Shown: positions 45,761 to 54,493 of the stretch, in pieces
How positions within the stretch are numbered: position 1 is the stretch's first letter
How the letters are laid out: every line of letters begins with the position of its first letter
Notes under the pieces: generated by a model
What the model was told of the DNA's origin: nothing
Database searches by the model: none
Seen by the model: the letters and a program-made list of their open reading frames with translations, nothing else
Position numbers and translations under genes: made by a program
Source of the DNA: an uncultured Enterobacteriaceae bacterium
GTDB lineage: Bacteria > Pseudomonadota > Gammaproteobacteria > Enterobacterales > Enterobacteriaceae
Length of the DNA stretch: 64,000 nt
Direction of reading: 5' to 3'
Assembly: GCA_936920625.1 (NCBI GenBank)
Contig: CAKZHC010000050.1
Coordinates: 25,476 to 89,475, forward strand

Positions 45761-47836
45761 TTAGTCCTTGCCTGATTTACGTGTCAGCCAGCCTCCGTGA
45801 TGGGGGCGTTGCGCCCAGGCTAGCGATGAAATGGTATACATAATCTGCAGATGATTAAGAATATGGCGCACATGGCGCTCCATAACAGTTAATGGCACCT
45901 GGTGGACATTTTCTCTGTCCTCCATCACATTAATGTCCGTTATCGGAGCATCATACTCCAGGCGCTGCTGGCAGCGTTGCAGTGCAATCTCGCTGGATTG
46001 TAAATAGCGCTCTGCCAGTGCTGACGTTAACATTGTGTGTTCTCGTGCCAGAATTGTCATCGCGTTAATATGCTCAACAATAAACTGGCTGTGTATTATC
46101 CAAAGTCGCATATCGGCCAGATAGCTAGTATTAAATCCGGGCTCACGCATTGCCTGATCAAGAGAATTGAACAGCGCGTTATTAGCCTGATTAACCCGGA
46201 TGCGCTGATAGGCCAGTCTCTCTGGCTGGTGTTCATTACCAAGCAGTAGCTGCAAGGCCTGCTGGTAGGTATCCAGCGCGTCATGGGCATTCTTTTTTAT
46301 CAAACCGCTCTGCCATTGTGGCCATAACCAGACCATGCCCCCGAAGGCAATCAGGCAGCCAAACAGTGTATCCAGCAAACGGGAAAGCAGAAAATCAGCG
46401 CCATTGAGTGACAGTAATTGCAGAGAGTAGACTGCTATAATAGTGAAGCCTGTTGTTGCCCAGCCATAGTACTGGCGAATGAACAGATAACTGATCAGGG
46501 TAATGATCAGCATGATAAGTAACACGATAGAATCGGGTATCGCTAAGCGCAGTGCTATTGCGGCTATCATCAATCCGGCTAGTGTGCCCAGAGCCCGGTG
46601 CTGAATACGTACCCGAGTGGCGCTATAACCGTTTTGACTGACAAACATTATTGTCATTAACACCCAGTAAGGTTTAGGTATGTTGAGAAACAGTGCCATA
46701 GCGCTGCCAAAGCTAAGCATAACGGCAATCCGAGCTGCGTTGCGAAGTGCGACAGATTTTAGTGAAAGATAACTGCGCAAGGCAGGAATCAGCGGGAGAA
46801 GACGCTGACGCTCTGCCATCAAATCCCGCTGGTAGAGCGGACGCTGAGTTCGCAATGCCCGCGCAATACGGCTGAAATGGTACCAGCAGAAGTGGCCGAC
46901 GGGATTGTTATCATACTGGCGTGTCAGTTTTTCCAGGGCAGATAGCTGCTTATCCATATTGAAGCGTGAGGGCATGCGGTGATAAAGAATATCGGCTGCC
47001 AGCACCCGCAGTCTGTTAGCGATAGTCAGGGCATTCCAGCGAATGATTGCTTCTGCAAAACTATTATCTACAAGATGTTGTACTTCCTGCGGCTGGGTCA
47101 GGCTGACTGCGATATGCTCCTGAAGATCCAGCGCTAACTGAAAAGATCGGGTTAATCGTTTGTAGTGGTTATGGCGATTAGCAGCCAGCATATGCATCTG
47201 CTGATAGCACAGAGTGATAAGATCGACTGTTTTCTGTTGTCGTGCTAACAACATTGGAAGCGTTTTTTCTACATCGGTTAATGAATTTAGCAGGGTGTAT
47301 TTTTTTTCGCAGTAATCTGCCAGTTCCCGGTAAAGCAGGCTCAGAGTTTCACGCATTGGCTGCTCTTTCCACAGTGAGAACCACATCCAGTTAAATAACC
47401 CGTACCAGGTGGTGCCAAAAATATAAAACAGGGGGAGCTGCCAGGACGACATTCTCCCCGCGAGGCTCAGGGTAAAGATCGCAGCGATTAGTGCCCCCGG
47501 TAGCAAACGGCCGTGTAACGGACTAATTTCGGCGGTGACGCCTAATAACATTGTCAGCCCAATCAATGTTAATGGCAGTGGAACTGAGAGTTCAGTCAGA
47601 TAAAGCGTCAGGAGGCTGCTGATGGCAAATAGGCTGCCGCCAATGATAAGGCGTTTAAAAAAGCGTTTATGGGGGGTATCCAGGCCAGTGATGTTACAGC
47701 AGGCCGGAATCAACGAGAAAAGCAGGCCTGTTTTTAAATTTCCCATTAGCCATCCGACAGCCACAGGTAAACAGAGTACCAGTGTCTGTCTTAACGCATA
47801 ATTGACCTCAGGATGGTATATAATTCGTCGCCACAT
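45761..47836 (-). CDS. yhfK: YhfK, FUSC/YccS-type inner-membrane protein
   Basis: 691 aa (E. coli 696). Two clusters of membrane segments (about residues 10-150 and 375-510) flank a soluble helical region, the layout of YccS/FUSC-type putative exporters. The MTIMFVSQNGYSATRVRIQHRALGT block is conserved in that family. Substrate unknown. Convergent with argD and downstream of crp. Confidence 0.93.
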   Translation of the reverse strand: MWRRIIYHPEVNYALRQTLVLCLPVAVGWLMGNLKTGLLFSLIPACCNITGLDTPHKRFFKRLIIGGSLFAISSLLTLYLTELSVPLPLTLIGLTMLLGVTAEISPLHGRLLPGALIAAIFTLSLAGRMSSWQLPLFYIFGTTWYGLFNWMWFSLWKEQPMRETLSLLYRELADYCEKKYTLLNSLTDVEKTLPMLLARQQKTVDLITLCYQQMHMLAANRHNHYKRLTRSFQLALDLQEHIAVSLTQPQEVQHLVDNSFAEAIIRWNALTIANRLRVLAADILYHRMPSRFNMDKQLSALEKLTRQYDNNPVGHFCWYHFSRIARALRTQRPLYQRDLMAERQRLLPLIPALRSYLSLKSVALRNAARIAVMLSFGSAMALFLNIPKPYWVLMTIMFVSQNGYSATRVRIQHRALGTLAGLMIAAIALRLAIPDSIVLLIMLIITLISYLFIRQYYGWATTGFTIIAVYSLQLLSLNGADFLLSRLLDTLFGCLIAFGGMVWLWPQWQSGLIKKNAHDALDTYQQALQLLLGNEHQPERLAYQRIRVNQANNALFNSLDQAMREPGFNTSYLADMRLWIIHSQFIVEHINAMTILAREHTMLTSALAERYLQSSEIALQRCQQRLEYDAPITDINVMEDRENVHQVPLTVMERHVRHILNHLQIMYTISSLAWAQRPHHGGWLTRKSGKD

Positions 47837-47899
47837 ACCCTTTAATAAAATGAATTAAGCGCGATAATCGGCACCACGCTGAGTCCATTCTGGTATAGC

Positions 47900-48532
47900 T
47901 TAACGCGTTCCGTAAACAACGATAGTTTTACCATGCGCAGAAATAAGATTTTGATCTTCAAGCATTTTTAAAATTCGTCCTACAGTCTCACGCGAGCATC
48001 CCACGATTTGTCCAATCTCCTGACGGGTAATTTTAATCTGCATTCCGTCAGGATGAGTCATGGCATCAGGTTGTTTTGCCAGATTTAATAAGGTCTGGGC
48101 TATTCTCCCTGTGACATCCAGAAAAGCCAAATTGCCGACTTTTTCCGATGTAACTTGCAAGCGGCTTCCCATCTGTGCCGAAAGTCTCATTAGAATATCA
48201 GGATTGACCTGAATTAACTGTCTAAATTTTTTATAGGATATTTCAGCTACTTCGCAAGCAGATTTCGCTCTGACCCAAGCCGTGCGCTCCTGATCTTCTT
48301 CAAACAGACCCAGTTCACCAATGAAATCACCTTGGTTGAGGTAAGAGAGGATCATCTCTTTTCCCTCTTCATCTTTGATCAGGACTGCCACAGAACCTTT
48401 GACAATATAATAGAGGGTTTCAGCCTTTTCTCCCTGGTGAATAAGAGTACTCTTAGATGGATATTTGTGAATATGGCAATGGGACAGGAACCATTCAAGA
48501 GTGGGGTCTGTATGCGGTTTGCCGAGAACCAT
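47900..48532 (-). CDS. crp: cAMP receptor protein CRP
   Basis: 210 aa, exactly the E. coli length. The cNMP-binding domain has IGELGLFEEDQERTAWVRA, and the C-terminal HTH has TRQEIGQIVGCSRETVGRILKMLE. CRP with cAMP controls carbon catabolite genes. The upstream divergent gene yhfA of E. coli is missing, so the crp promoter region now borders a 700-bp spacer that has a tandem repeat. Confidence 0.98.
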   Translation of the reverse strand: MVLGKPHTDPTLEWFLSHCHIHKYPSKSTLIHQGEKAETLYYIVKGSVAVLIKDEEGKEMILSYLNQGDFIGELGLFEEDQERTAWVRAKSACEVAEISYKKFRQLIQVNPDILMRLSAQMGSRLQVTSEKVGNLAFLDVTGRIAQTLLNLAKQPDAMTHPDGMQIKITRQEIGQIVGCSRETVGRILKMLEDQNLISAHGKTIVVYGTR

Positions 48533-48921
48533 TCGTCATTATCCTCTGTTGTCTGTATGCCCGTTATACAGGGTTAAAATCCCTGCTGGTGTTGAAATAG
48601 CCAAACCAGTCTCCCCAATGTCGGAAAGTTACTGTTGGATTGTAAACAAAATTGTACTGATCTTTTTTACAGTTTTTACCCTCAGGTGTGCCACTGGTAA
48701 AATCATCAAGCTCTGTTTGTAACATAGCTGGCCCTTAACTGTCTTCTACTTGTCGTAGATAAGATTGAATGATTTAATGGACCATTAATCTTTTCTGATT
48801 CTGAATGGCGGTGAGAAGCGATAAACCACCGTGACAGAAAACATCGATTAACGCACTGGATACGGAATAGTGTATGGAGATATTTAGGATAATACGCATA
48901 TACCTGTAGCCATAATATTGT

Positions 48922-48964
48922 CAGCCGTGCAGCCGTGCAGCCGTGCAGCCGTGCAGCCGTGCAG
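48922..48964. repeat. 8-bp tandem repeat (CAGCCGTG), 5.4 copies
   Basis: Five perfect head-to-tail copies of CAGCCGTG followed by CAG, G/C-rich in an AT-rich spacer. It is not in a gene and is 390 bp upstream of crp. Such perfect short arrays are prone to slippage and copy-number change. Confidence 0.9.
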
Positions 48965-49049
48965 ATATGATTATCCTGTAATGTAATTAACAATGAATTG
49001 TAATGGATACGACACCTTTCCGACGTGACTTCAAGAATATACAATCAAT

Positions 49050-49202
49050 GTGCTCCATTTTTACCGAAATAAGGCAGAGTCAAAATTTTTGATATTTGCC
49101 GATGAAATTGTGCACTGTGCACTGGCAGCCCTGAGTCGAATTGAATTGAATCCAGAACAGGGCGCACTGGCACTTATAACATTGTGTGATCTGATACTGT
49201 AA
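49050..49202 (+). CDS. Possible 50-aa ORF or remnant
   Basis: A GTG-initiated frame whose second half reads like real protein (HCALAALSRIELNPEQGALA then TLCDLIL). No ribosome-binding site and no family recognised. Could be a remnant of a lost gene or chance. Confidence 0.15.
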   Translation: MLHFYRNKAESKFLIFADEIVHCALAALSRIELNPEQGALALITLCDLIL

Positions 49203-49268
49203 GTATTAAATCAATACAACATTCAGATGTTGAGCTCACTCCTGTGCCCGCGCTATAACAAGATCAAC

Positions 49269-50138
49269 TCAGATGATTTTTTTGCCTTCCATGAGTCGTT
49301 GCACCAGAGGAGTCATTATAAGTTCCATTGCCAGTCCCATTTTACCGCCGGGGACCACTAGTGTGTTGATATGTGAGATAAAAGAACCTTGTAACATTGC
49401 CAGTAGATAAGGAAAATCAATATTTTCTAAATTGCGGAAATGAATTACTACAAAGCTTTCATCCAGCGAGGGAATATTTCGGGCAGAAAAAGGATCAGAC
49501 GTATCCACAGTGGGAACGCGCTGGAAATTAATGTGAGTGCGGGAGAACTGTGGTGTGATGTAATTAATATAATCATCCATTGAACGCACAATTGAGCTCA
49601 TTACTGCCTCGCGTGAATGCTCTCGCTCAGCTGTATCACGAACCAGTTTCTGAATCCACTCCAGATTGACAATTGGAACGACACCGACCAACAGGTCGAC
49701 ATATTCCGCTACGTTGTGATGTTCAGTGACGACACCACCGTGTAACCCCTCGTAAAACAGAACATCTGTGTGTTCTTTTAAGGTCTGCCAGGGTGTAAAC
49801 GTTCCCGGCACCTGATTCCATGGCACAGCTTCATCGTAGGTGTGCAAATATTTGCGCGACTGTCCCGTCCCGCTCTCACCATATTCTTTAAATGTCTGCT
49901 CCAGTAGCTCAAAATCGTTGGCTTCAGGACCAAAATAACTGATATAGCGCCCCAGACTGCGTGCTTTGCGAATCGCCATATCCATCTCAGGCCGGGTGTA
50001 GTGATGAAAACTGTCTCCCTCGATCTCTGCTGCCTGCAATTGTAGTTGCTGAAAAATTTTTCGGAAGGCCAGACTGGTGGTCGTGGTGCCAGCGCCGCTG
50101 GATCCTGTTACGGCGATAACCGGATGTTTGATTGACAT
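49269..50138 (-). CDS. prkB: Putative phosphoribulokinase PrkB (YhfF-type P-loop kinase)
   Basis: 289 aa from the ATG at 50136-50138, the same length as E. coli PrkB. The P-loop is GSSGAGTTTTS, with conserved FEGDSFHHYTRP-like, YDEAVPWNQVPGTFTPW and RTHINFQRVPTVDTS segments. It resembles phosphoribulokinase of photosynthetic organisms, but no Calvin cycle exists here and the true substrate is unknown. Preceded by yheU on the same strand (61-bp gap). Confidence 0.93.
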   Translation of the reverse strand: MSIKHPVIAVTGSSGAGTTTTSLAFRKIFQQLQLQAAEIEGDSFHHYTRPEMDMAIRKARSLGRYISYFGPEANDFELLEQTFKEYGESGTGQSRKYLHTYDEAVPWNQVPGTFTPWQTLKEHTDVLFYEGLHGGVVTEHHNVAEYVDLLVGVVPIVNLEWIQKLVRDTAEREHSREAVMSSIVRSMDDYINYITPQFSRTHINFQRVPTVDTSDPFSARNIPSLDESFVVIHFRNLENIDFPYLLAMLQGSFISHINTLVVPGGKMGLAMELIMTPLVQRLMEGKKII

Positions 50139-50199
50139 AACAAATAAGCTCTCAGATAAAGTGACTGACTGAATTGTTACTATGTTTTTGCGGATTTTG

Positions 50200-50418
50200 T
50201 TATTTGCCGAAGGTAGTACGCGGCATAATATTGATGGTCTCATGAAGCTCAGACCAGATGATTAGCGCCTCGCCAGTTTTTAACTGATTACGTACCTTTT
50301 CCACTTTTTGCTTAAAGTTCTGCTCCCGCTCACCGTAGTCTGTGCCCTCACGCAGCACAAAGGATTCGATCAGATTGTCCAGCGTGTCTGTGCCGAGCTC
50401 CTGCCAGGGAATGATCAT
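50200..50418 (-). CDS. yheU: YheU family protein
   Basis: 72 aa from the ATG at 50416-50418, E. coli length. Near-identical to the family: IIPWQELGTDTLDNLIESFV, LREGTDYG and the C-terminal WSELHETINIMPR. Function unknown. In relatives it lies between yheT and prkB; here only a yheT remnant remains upstream. Confidence 0.93.
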   Translation of the reverse strand: MIIPWQELGTDTLDNLIESFVLREGTDYGEREQNFKQKVEKVRNQLKTGEALIIWSELHETINIMPRTTFGK

Positions 50419-50422
50419 GTTA

Positions 50423-50700
50423 TCAGCCTTGACAGAGTGCACTAGTGGGGCAGACGGTGTTTGGCCATCTTTGCCAGCGAAATAGCAGGTATTTAACAAA
50501 ACCAGCATCTCCATACATCAAGATTATCCGATGAATCGTGCTGGAGAAGAGTGGCTGTGGCCGGGCATTGCGTGTCATAGAAGAGTCACCTTCAGCATGG
50601 GTAATTAATAATGGCTTACATCCCCCCATGAGTAAAGGTTTTGCACGGGCAGGGTAACTGGGCGTATCCGGTAAGCATTGACGCTTCTGCCTGGAGCCGT
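50423..50700 (-). pseudogene. yheT: YheT C-terminal remnant
   Basis: One frame of 50423-50629 reads KPLLITHAEGDSSMTRNARP and then DAGFV followed by LLFRWQRW. This aligns with the YheT tail: KPTLIIHAKDDPFM, HGGHVGFIGG, and the closing LHPQMW. A weaker match upstream in another frame (AYR...TLPVQN) extends it to about 50700. The first 240 residues of the alpha/beta-hydrolase, including its GYSLGGN nucleophile, are gone. The position next to yheU is the expected one. Confidence 0.75.
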
Positions 50701-50842
50701 GTACCAGTTGGGTACAGCTTCATGACAGATTGCTGTCTTAATAGAGTTAAAATTTATGCTAGTTTTTATCGGTGCATTCTTATTCATGCTGTTATTGTAG
50801 AGCCAGTTATAAAATTGTAGCCACTTGGGAGCTCCGTTAACT

Positions 50843-51442
50843 ATGGAACTGAGTCTTATCTTGTCCATATGTAGTTTTCTTTGGGTTATTGCGATTACAC
50901 CCGGTCCTAACAATATGCTACTGACTGCCACATCAGCTAATTTTGGTTTTATGCCCGCAATCAAACTATTAACAGGCACGATGATTGGTATGCAACTGAT
51001 GCTACTGGTGGTGGCTTTTAACGTTGGCAATGTAATCCGGCACTTTCCCTCTGTCCAGTTGCTTTTTAAAATTGCTGGCAGTTGTTATCTGCTCTGGTTT
51101 AGCTGGAAGATTGCCACATCCCCCCTCCAGAAGTTCAATACTAAAATGGCCCTTGCGATGCCCATCTCTTTTTGGCAGGGTGGTCTGCTGCAACTGATAA
51201 ATCCTAAGGCGTGGCTGATGGTGCTGGGTGCTGTAGCCAGTTTTTCCCTGGCAGGGGCTCAATACGTTAATTCAGTGATCGCTATGAGTATTGGTATGGC
51301 GCTGGTAAATATTGTGGCGGGTCTGCTCTGGCTGTGTGGTGGTGTGTTTATTAGCACTATTTTGCGGGGCCGTCGCGCATGGAGAGTTTTTAATCTTACT
51401 ATGGGGTTGTTAACCGCCTCGTGTGTTCTGATGATCTGGTAA
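50843..51442 (+). CDS. LysE/RhtB-family amino-acid exporter
   Basis: 199 aa from the ATG at 50843. The family opening FLWVIAITPGPNNMLLTATS is evident, with about six membrane segments and NPKAWLMVLGAV, the conserved NPKxW motif. Such proteins export amino acids or similar solutes. It lies where most of yheT should be and on the opposite strand to yheS and yheU, so it was probably inserted with loss of yheT. Substrate cannot be told. Confidence 0.88.
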   Translation: MELSLILSICSFLWVIAITPGPNNMLLTATSANFGFMPAIKLLTGTMIGMQLMLLVVAFNVGNVIRHFPSVQLLFKIAGSCYLLWFSWKIATSPLQKFNTKMALAMPISFWQGGLLQLINPKAWLMVLGAVASFSLAGAQYVNSVIAMSIGMALVNIVAGLLWLCGGVFISTILRGRRAWRVFNLTMGLLTASCVLMIW

Positions 51443-51560
51443 AGAGTTTTGCTCCGGACATATGTGCTATGAAGGAAATTCCACCGCGTCAGGGTAGCAG
51501 AAATAACCAGTTGTCGGCAGCGTTAACATGCCATCACTATGACAGAAAAAGGGCTATCTT

Positions 51561-53485
51561 TTACGTAGTCAGGGGGCCGGGGAAGAACCTTTCTAACTGT
51601 TCCTGCGCATCAAACCACGCTTTTTCACACTCTTCGAGCGCTGCTTTGGCCTCCTCCTGCTGTTGTAATATGACGGCCAGATCTGCTCTGCGATTATGTT
51701 CATAGAGCGCATTGTCAGCCAGCATCTCCTCTGATGTGCTGAGCTTTTTGTGCAGCGTTTCCATCTCTTTTTCCAGTTTTGCTATCTGGTTGCGCAGAGG
51801 CAGAGGTTGTAATTGTGCACGTTGCCTGGCATTATCTCGTTTTTGATCATTACGTGCTTCAGGACTGGGCCCGGATGTCTGTGGTTGAGGCGAGACTGGT
51901 TGTGCCTGCTGTTTGTCTAGGCGATTCAGCCACTGTTGATAATCCTCCAGCGAACCGTCAAAGGGGCCGACTTTACCCTCATGTACCAGATAGAATTCAT
52001 CGGTAGTGGCGCGCAGCAGATGACGATCATGCGAAACGACTATCAGTGCACCATCAAATTGGATCAATGCTTCTGTTAATGCTTGGCGCATGTCGAGATC
52101 AAGATGGTTAGTCGGCTCATCGAGCAGCAACAGATTTGGCTGTTGCCAGACAATCAGCGCCAGTACCAGGCGGGCTTTTTCGCCTCCTGAAAATTGAGCA
52201 GTTCTTTGATTAACCTTGTCTCCCCGGAAATCGAATCTGCCAAGATAGTCGCGCAGTAATTGCTCAGTCTGCCTCGGGGTCTGGCGTGCCAGATGTTGCA
52301 GCGGTGATTCATCTGCACGCAGATATTCTAACTGGTGTTGAGCGAAGTAACCCAATCTGACGCCTTTTGCCAGACAGACATCACCAGCTGTTGGGTTAAG
52401 ATCGCCTGCCAGCATTTTGATTAACGTCGATTTACCCGCCCCATTACGCCCTAACAAGCCAATGCGCGAACCGGGAACCAGGTTAAGTTTAATTGCATCA
52501 AGTACGGTGCGGTCGCCATACCCCACACTGACGTTCTCAAGCCTTAGGAGTGGGTTGGGTGAGCTCTCGGGCGGTTGAAAGCTAAAATTAAAAGGATTGT
52601 CTGCATGTGCTGGGGCGATTTGTTCCATGCGCTCCAGCATTTTCAGGCGACTTTGGGCTTGTTTCGCCTTAGAATTTTTAGCCCTAAAACGATCAATATA
52701 GCTTTGCATGTGCGCAATCCGCTGTTGCTGGCTTTCATACATAGCCTGCTGCTGAGCAAGTCTGGTCGCACGCTGGAGTTCGAATGCACTGTAGTTGCCG
52801 GTATATTGGAACAGTGTCTGCTTTTCAATATGAATTACCTTATTTTAATTACCGAATCCAGAAAATCGCGATCATGAGAAATAACAATCAGCGTACCTGG
52901 GTAGGTCTTTAGCCAGCGTTCCAGCCAGATAATTGCATCAAGGTCAAGATGGTTAGTAGGCTCATCAAGCAGCAGTAAATCAGAACGACATAACAGTGCC
53001 TGAGCCAGATTCAGGCGCATACGCCATCCGCCAGAAAAACCTGAGACCGGGCGGGTGATCTGCGACTGGGAAAAGCCAAGCCCACTCAGCAGGCTGGCAG
53101 CACGTGCCCGGATGCTCCAGGCATCAATAGCATCCAGCTGCCCATAGAGTAGAGCAATAGCATCACCGTCATTGCGGCTGTTGGCTTCTTCGAGCGCCAT
53201 TTCCAGCTGCCGGAACTGTCTATCACCATCAATAACATACTCAATAGCCTCAATCTCAAGCGCGGGTGTTTCCTGATTTACCCAAGCCAGAGACCAGTTT
53301 ACAGGCAGGCTGACATCACCTGCTTCCGCGCTGATTTCGTTCTTTAATAATGCAATCAAAGTGGATTTACCACAGCCATTTTTGCCGACGAGGCCGGTTT
53401 TTTGCCCCGGATTGATGGTAGCGGAAGTATCGTTAAGCAGCACCTGCACACCACGGCGTAGTTGCAGTGAGGAGAAGACAATCAT
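51561..53485 (-). pseudogene. yheS: ABC-F ATPase YheS, frameshifted between its two ATPase domains
   Basis: The first frame (ATG at 53483-53485, to 52835) covers ABC domain 1: GLVGKNGCGKST, FSGGWRMRL, LLLDEPTNHLD, ending DRDFLDSVIKIR-stop. A second frame takes over at about 52838 (VIHIEKQTLFQY) and runs to 51561 with ABC domain 2 (GLLGRNGAGKST, FSGGEKARL). A small indel near 52838-52850, where family members read ...VDKIIHIE, causes the shift. YheS belongs to the ABC-F group acting on ribosomes. Domain 2 could be translated separately only if it has its own start (ATG at 52740-52742). Confidence 0.85.
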
Positions 53486-53521
53486 AATTTCTGACTCTAA
53501 AAAGATAAATCTGGTTAGCAA

Positions 53522-53938
53522 AAAAGATAATGCATAACTTTATGTGACATTTTGGCCCTGATCCTGACCATACATTCTGCTATTTTCAGGCCTGTAGTAG
53601 TTTCTGCCCGATTTTTGCGTTGTTTACACAGGACACTATACACGTGGTGGGCCAAGTTTCTGAATAATTCACGAACAAAACCAGACGTTATCATCAGGAT
53701 TTACAACAAATCAGTTGTTACGCGCTACGTATTTTATCTGCATCACTGGTAAGATATAAGTACTGGATTTCTTCATCCGCCTGACTAATTAGCATCAATT
53801 AAGTTGGGTAAAACAGGATATTTCGTTATCCGTCCGCAAGCCTGAATTATTTAAACCGATAAACAATTCCGCAACCACGAATTTTATAATGCTGAGCGGG
53901 GTAGTGGAAATTGATAATCAATGAAATATGAGGGAGGA
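53522..53938. other. yheS-kefG divergent intergenic region
   Basis: About 415 bases with no supported gene; presumably carries the kefGB promoter. Nothing else recognised. Confidence 0.4.
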
Positions 53939-54493
53939 ATGATGCCATTGCCCGTGAGGATTTTGCTGCTCTATGCTCACCCTGAATCTCAGGATTCTGT
54001 CGCGAACAAAGTATTATTGGATGCTGCGCAGAAACTTGACCATGTTACTGTGCATGATCTTTATGCCTGTTACCCTGATTTTTTTATTCATATACGTTAC
54101 GAACAAGAGTTGTTATCTCAGCACCAGGTGATCGTGTTCCAGCATCCGCTTTATACCTATAGTTGTCCCGCTTTGTTAAAAGAGTGGTTTGATCGTGTAC
54201 TTACGCGAGGTTTTGCCAGTGGTGCGGGCGGTAATGCACTGTTGGGCAAGTACTGGCGTAGTGTTATCACGACGGGTGAACCGGAGACAGCATTTTCCCA
54301 TCATGGGTTTAATCGCTATCCGATGATGGAGATTATGCGTCCATTCGAATTAACCGCGCAAATGTGCCGGATGCACTGGATGACACCAATGATTATCTAT
54401 TGGGCACGCCGGCAATCATCCGAAGTGATGAAACATTATGCCAGTGCTTATGTTGACTGGCTGACTTCACCGTTGTCCTATAGGAAACGCTAA
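53939..54493 (+). CDS. kefG: KefG, ancillary flavoprotein of the KefB potassium efflux system
   Basis: 184 aa from the ATG at 53939 (E. coli 184), behind GGGAGG. Flavodoxin-like quinone reductase fold: ILLLYAHPESQDSVANKVLL, FQHPLYTYSCPALLKEW and SVITTGEPE. It is required for KefB activity in protection against electrophiles. The stop abuts the kefB ATG (TAAATG). Confidence 0.95.
   Translation: MMPLPVRILLLYAHPESQDSVANKVLLDAAQKLDHVTVHDLYACYPDFFIHIRYEQELLSQHQVIVFQHPLYTYSCPALLKEWFDRVLTRGFASGAGGNALLGKYWRSVITTGEPETAFSHHGFNRYPMMEIMRPFELTAQMCRMHWMTPMIIYWARRQSSEVMKHYASAYVDWLTSPLSYRKR

Larger units (their letters stand above)
48533..49268. other. Eroded spacer between crp and prkB (yhfA absent)
   Basis: About 735 bases. 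It presumably holds the crp promoter near 48540-48700. No YhfA (OsmC-like) sequence can be read. It contains the 8-bp tandem repeat at 48922-48964 and one short unexplained open frame at 49050-49202. No other gene supported. Confidence 0.5.

Noticed and set aside
48922..48964. Repeat array considered as a CRISPR
   Set aside because: The units are 8 bp, directly abutting and without spacers; no cas genes are present. It is a simple tandem repeat.
49269..50138. PrkB as evidence for carbon fixation
   Set aside because: PrkB is a standard enterobacterial protein of unknown substrate; no RuBisCO or other Calvin-cycle gene is in the window.
50605..51030. 141-codon minus-strand frame overlapping the LysE-type gene
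   Set aside because: Most of it is antisense to the clear LysE/RhtB coding frame. Only its far end overlaps the yheT remnant.
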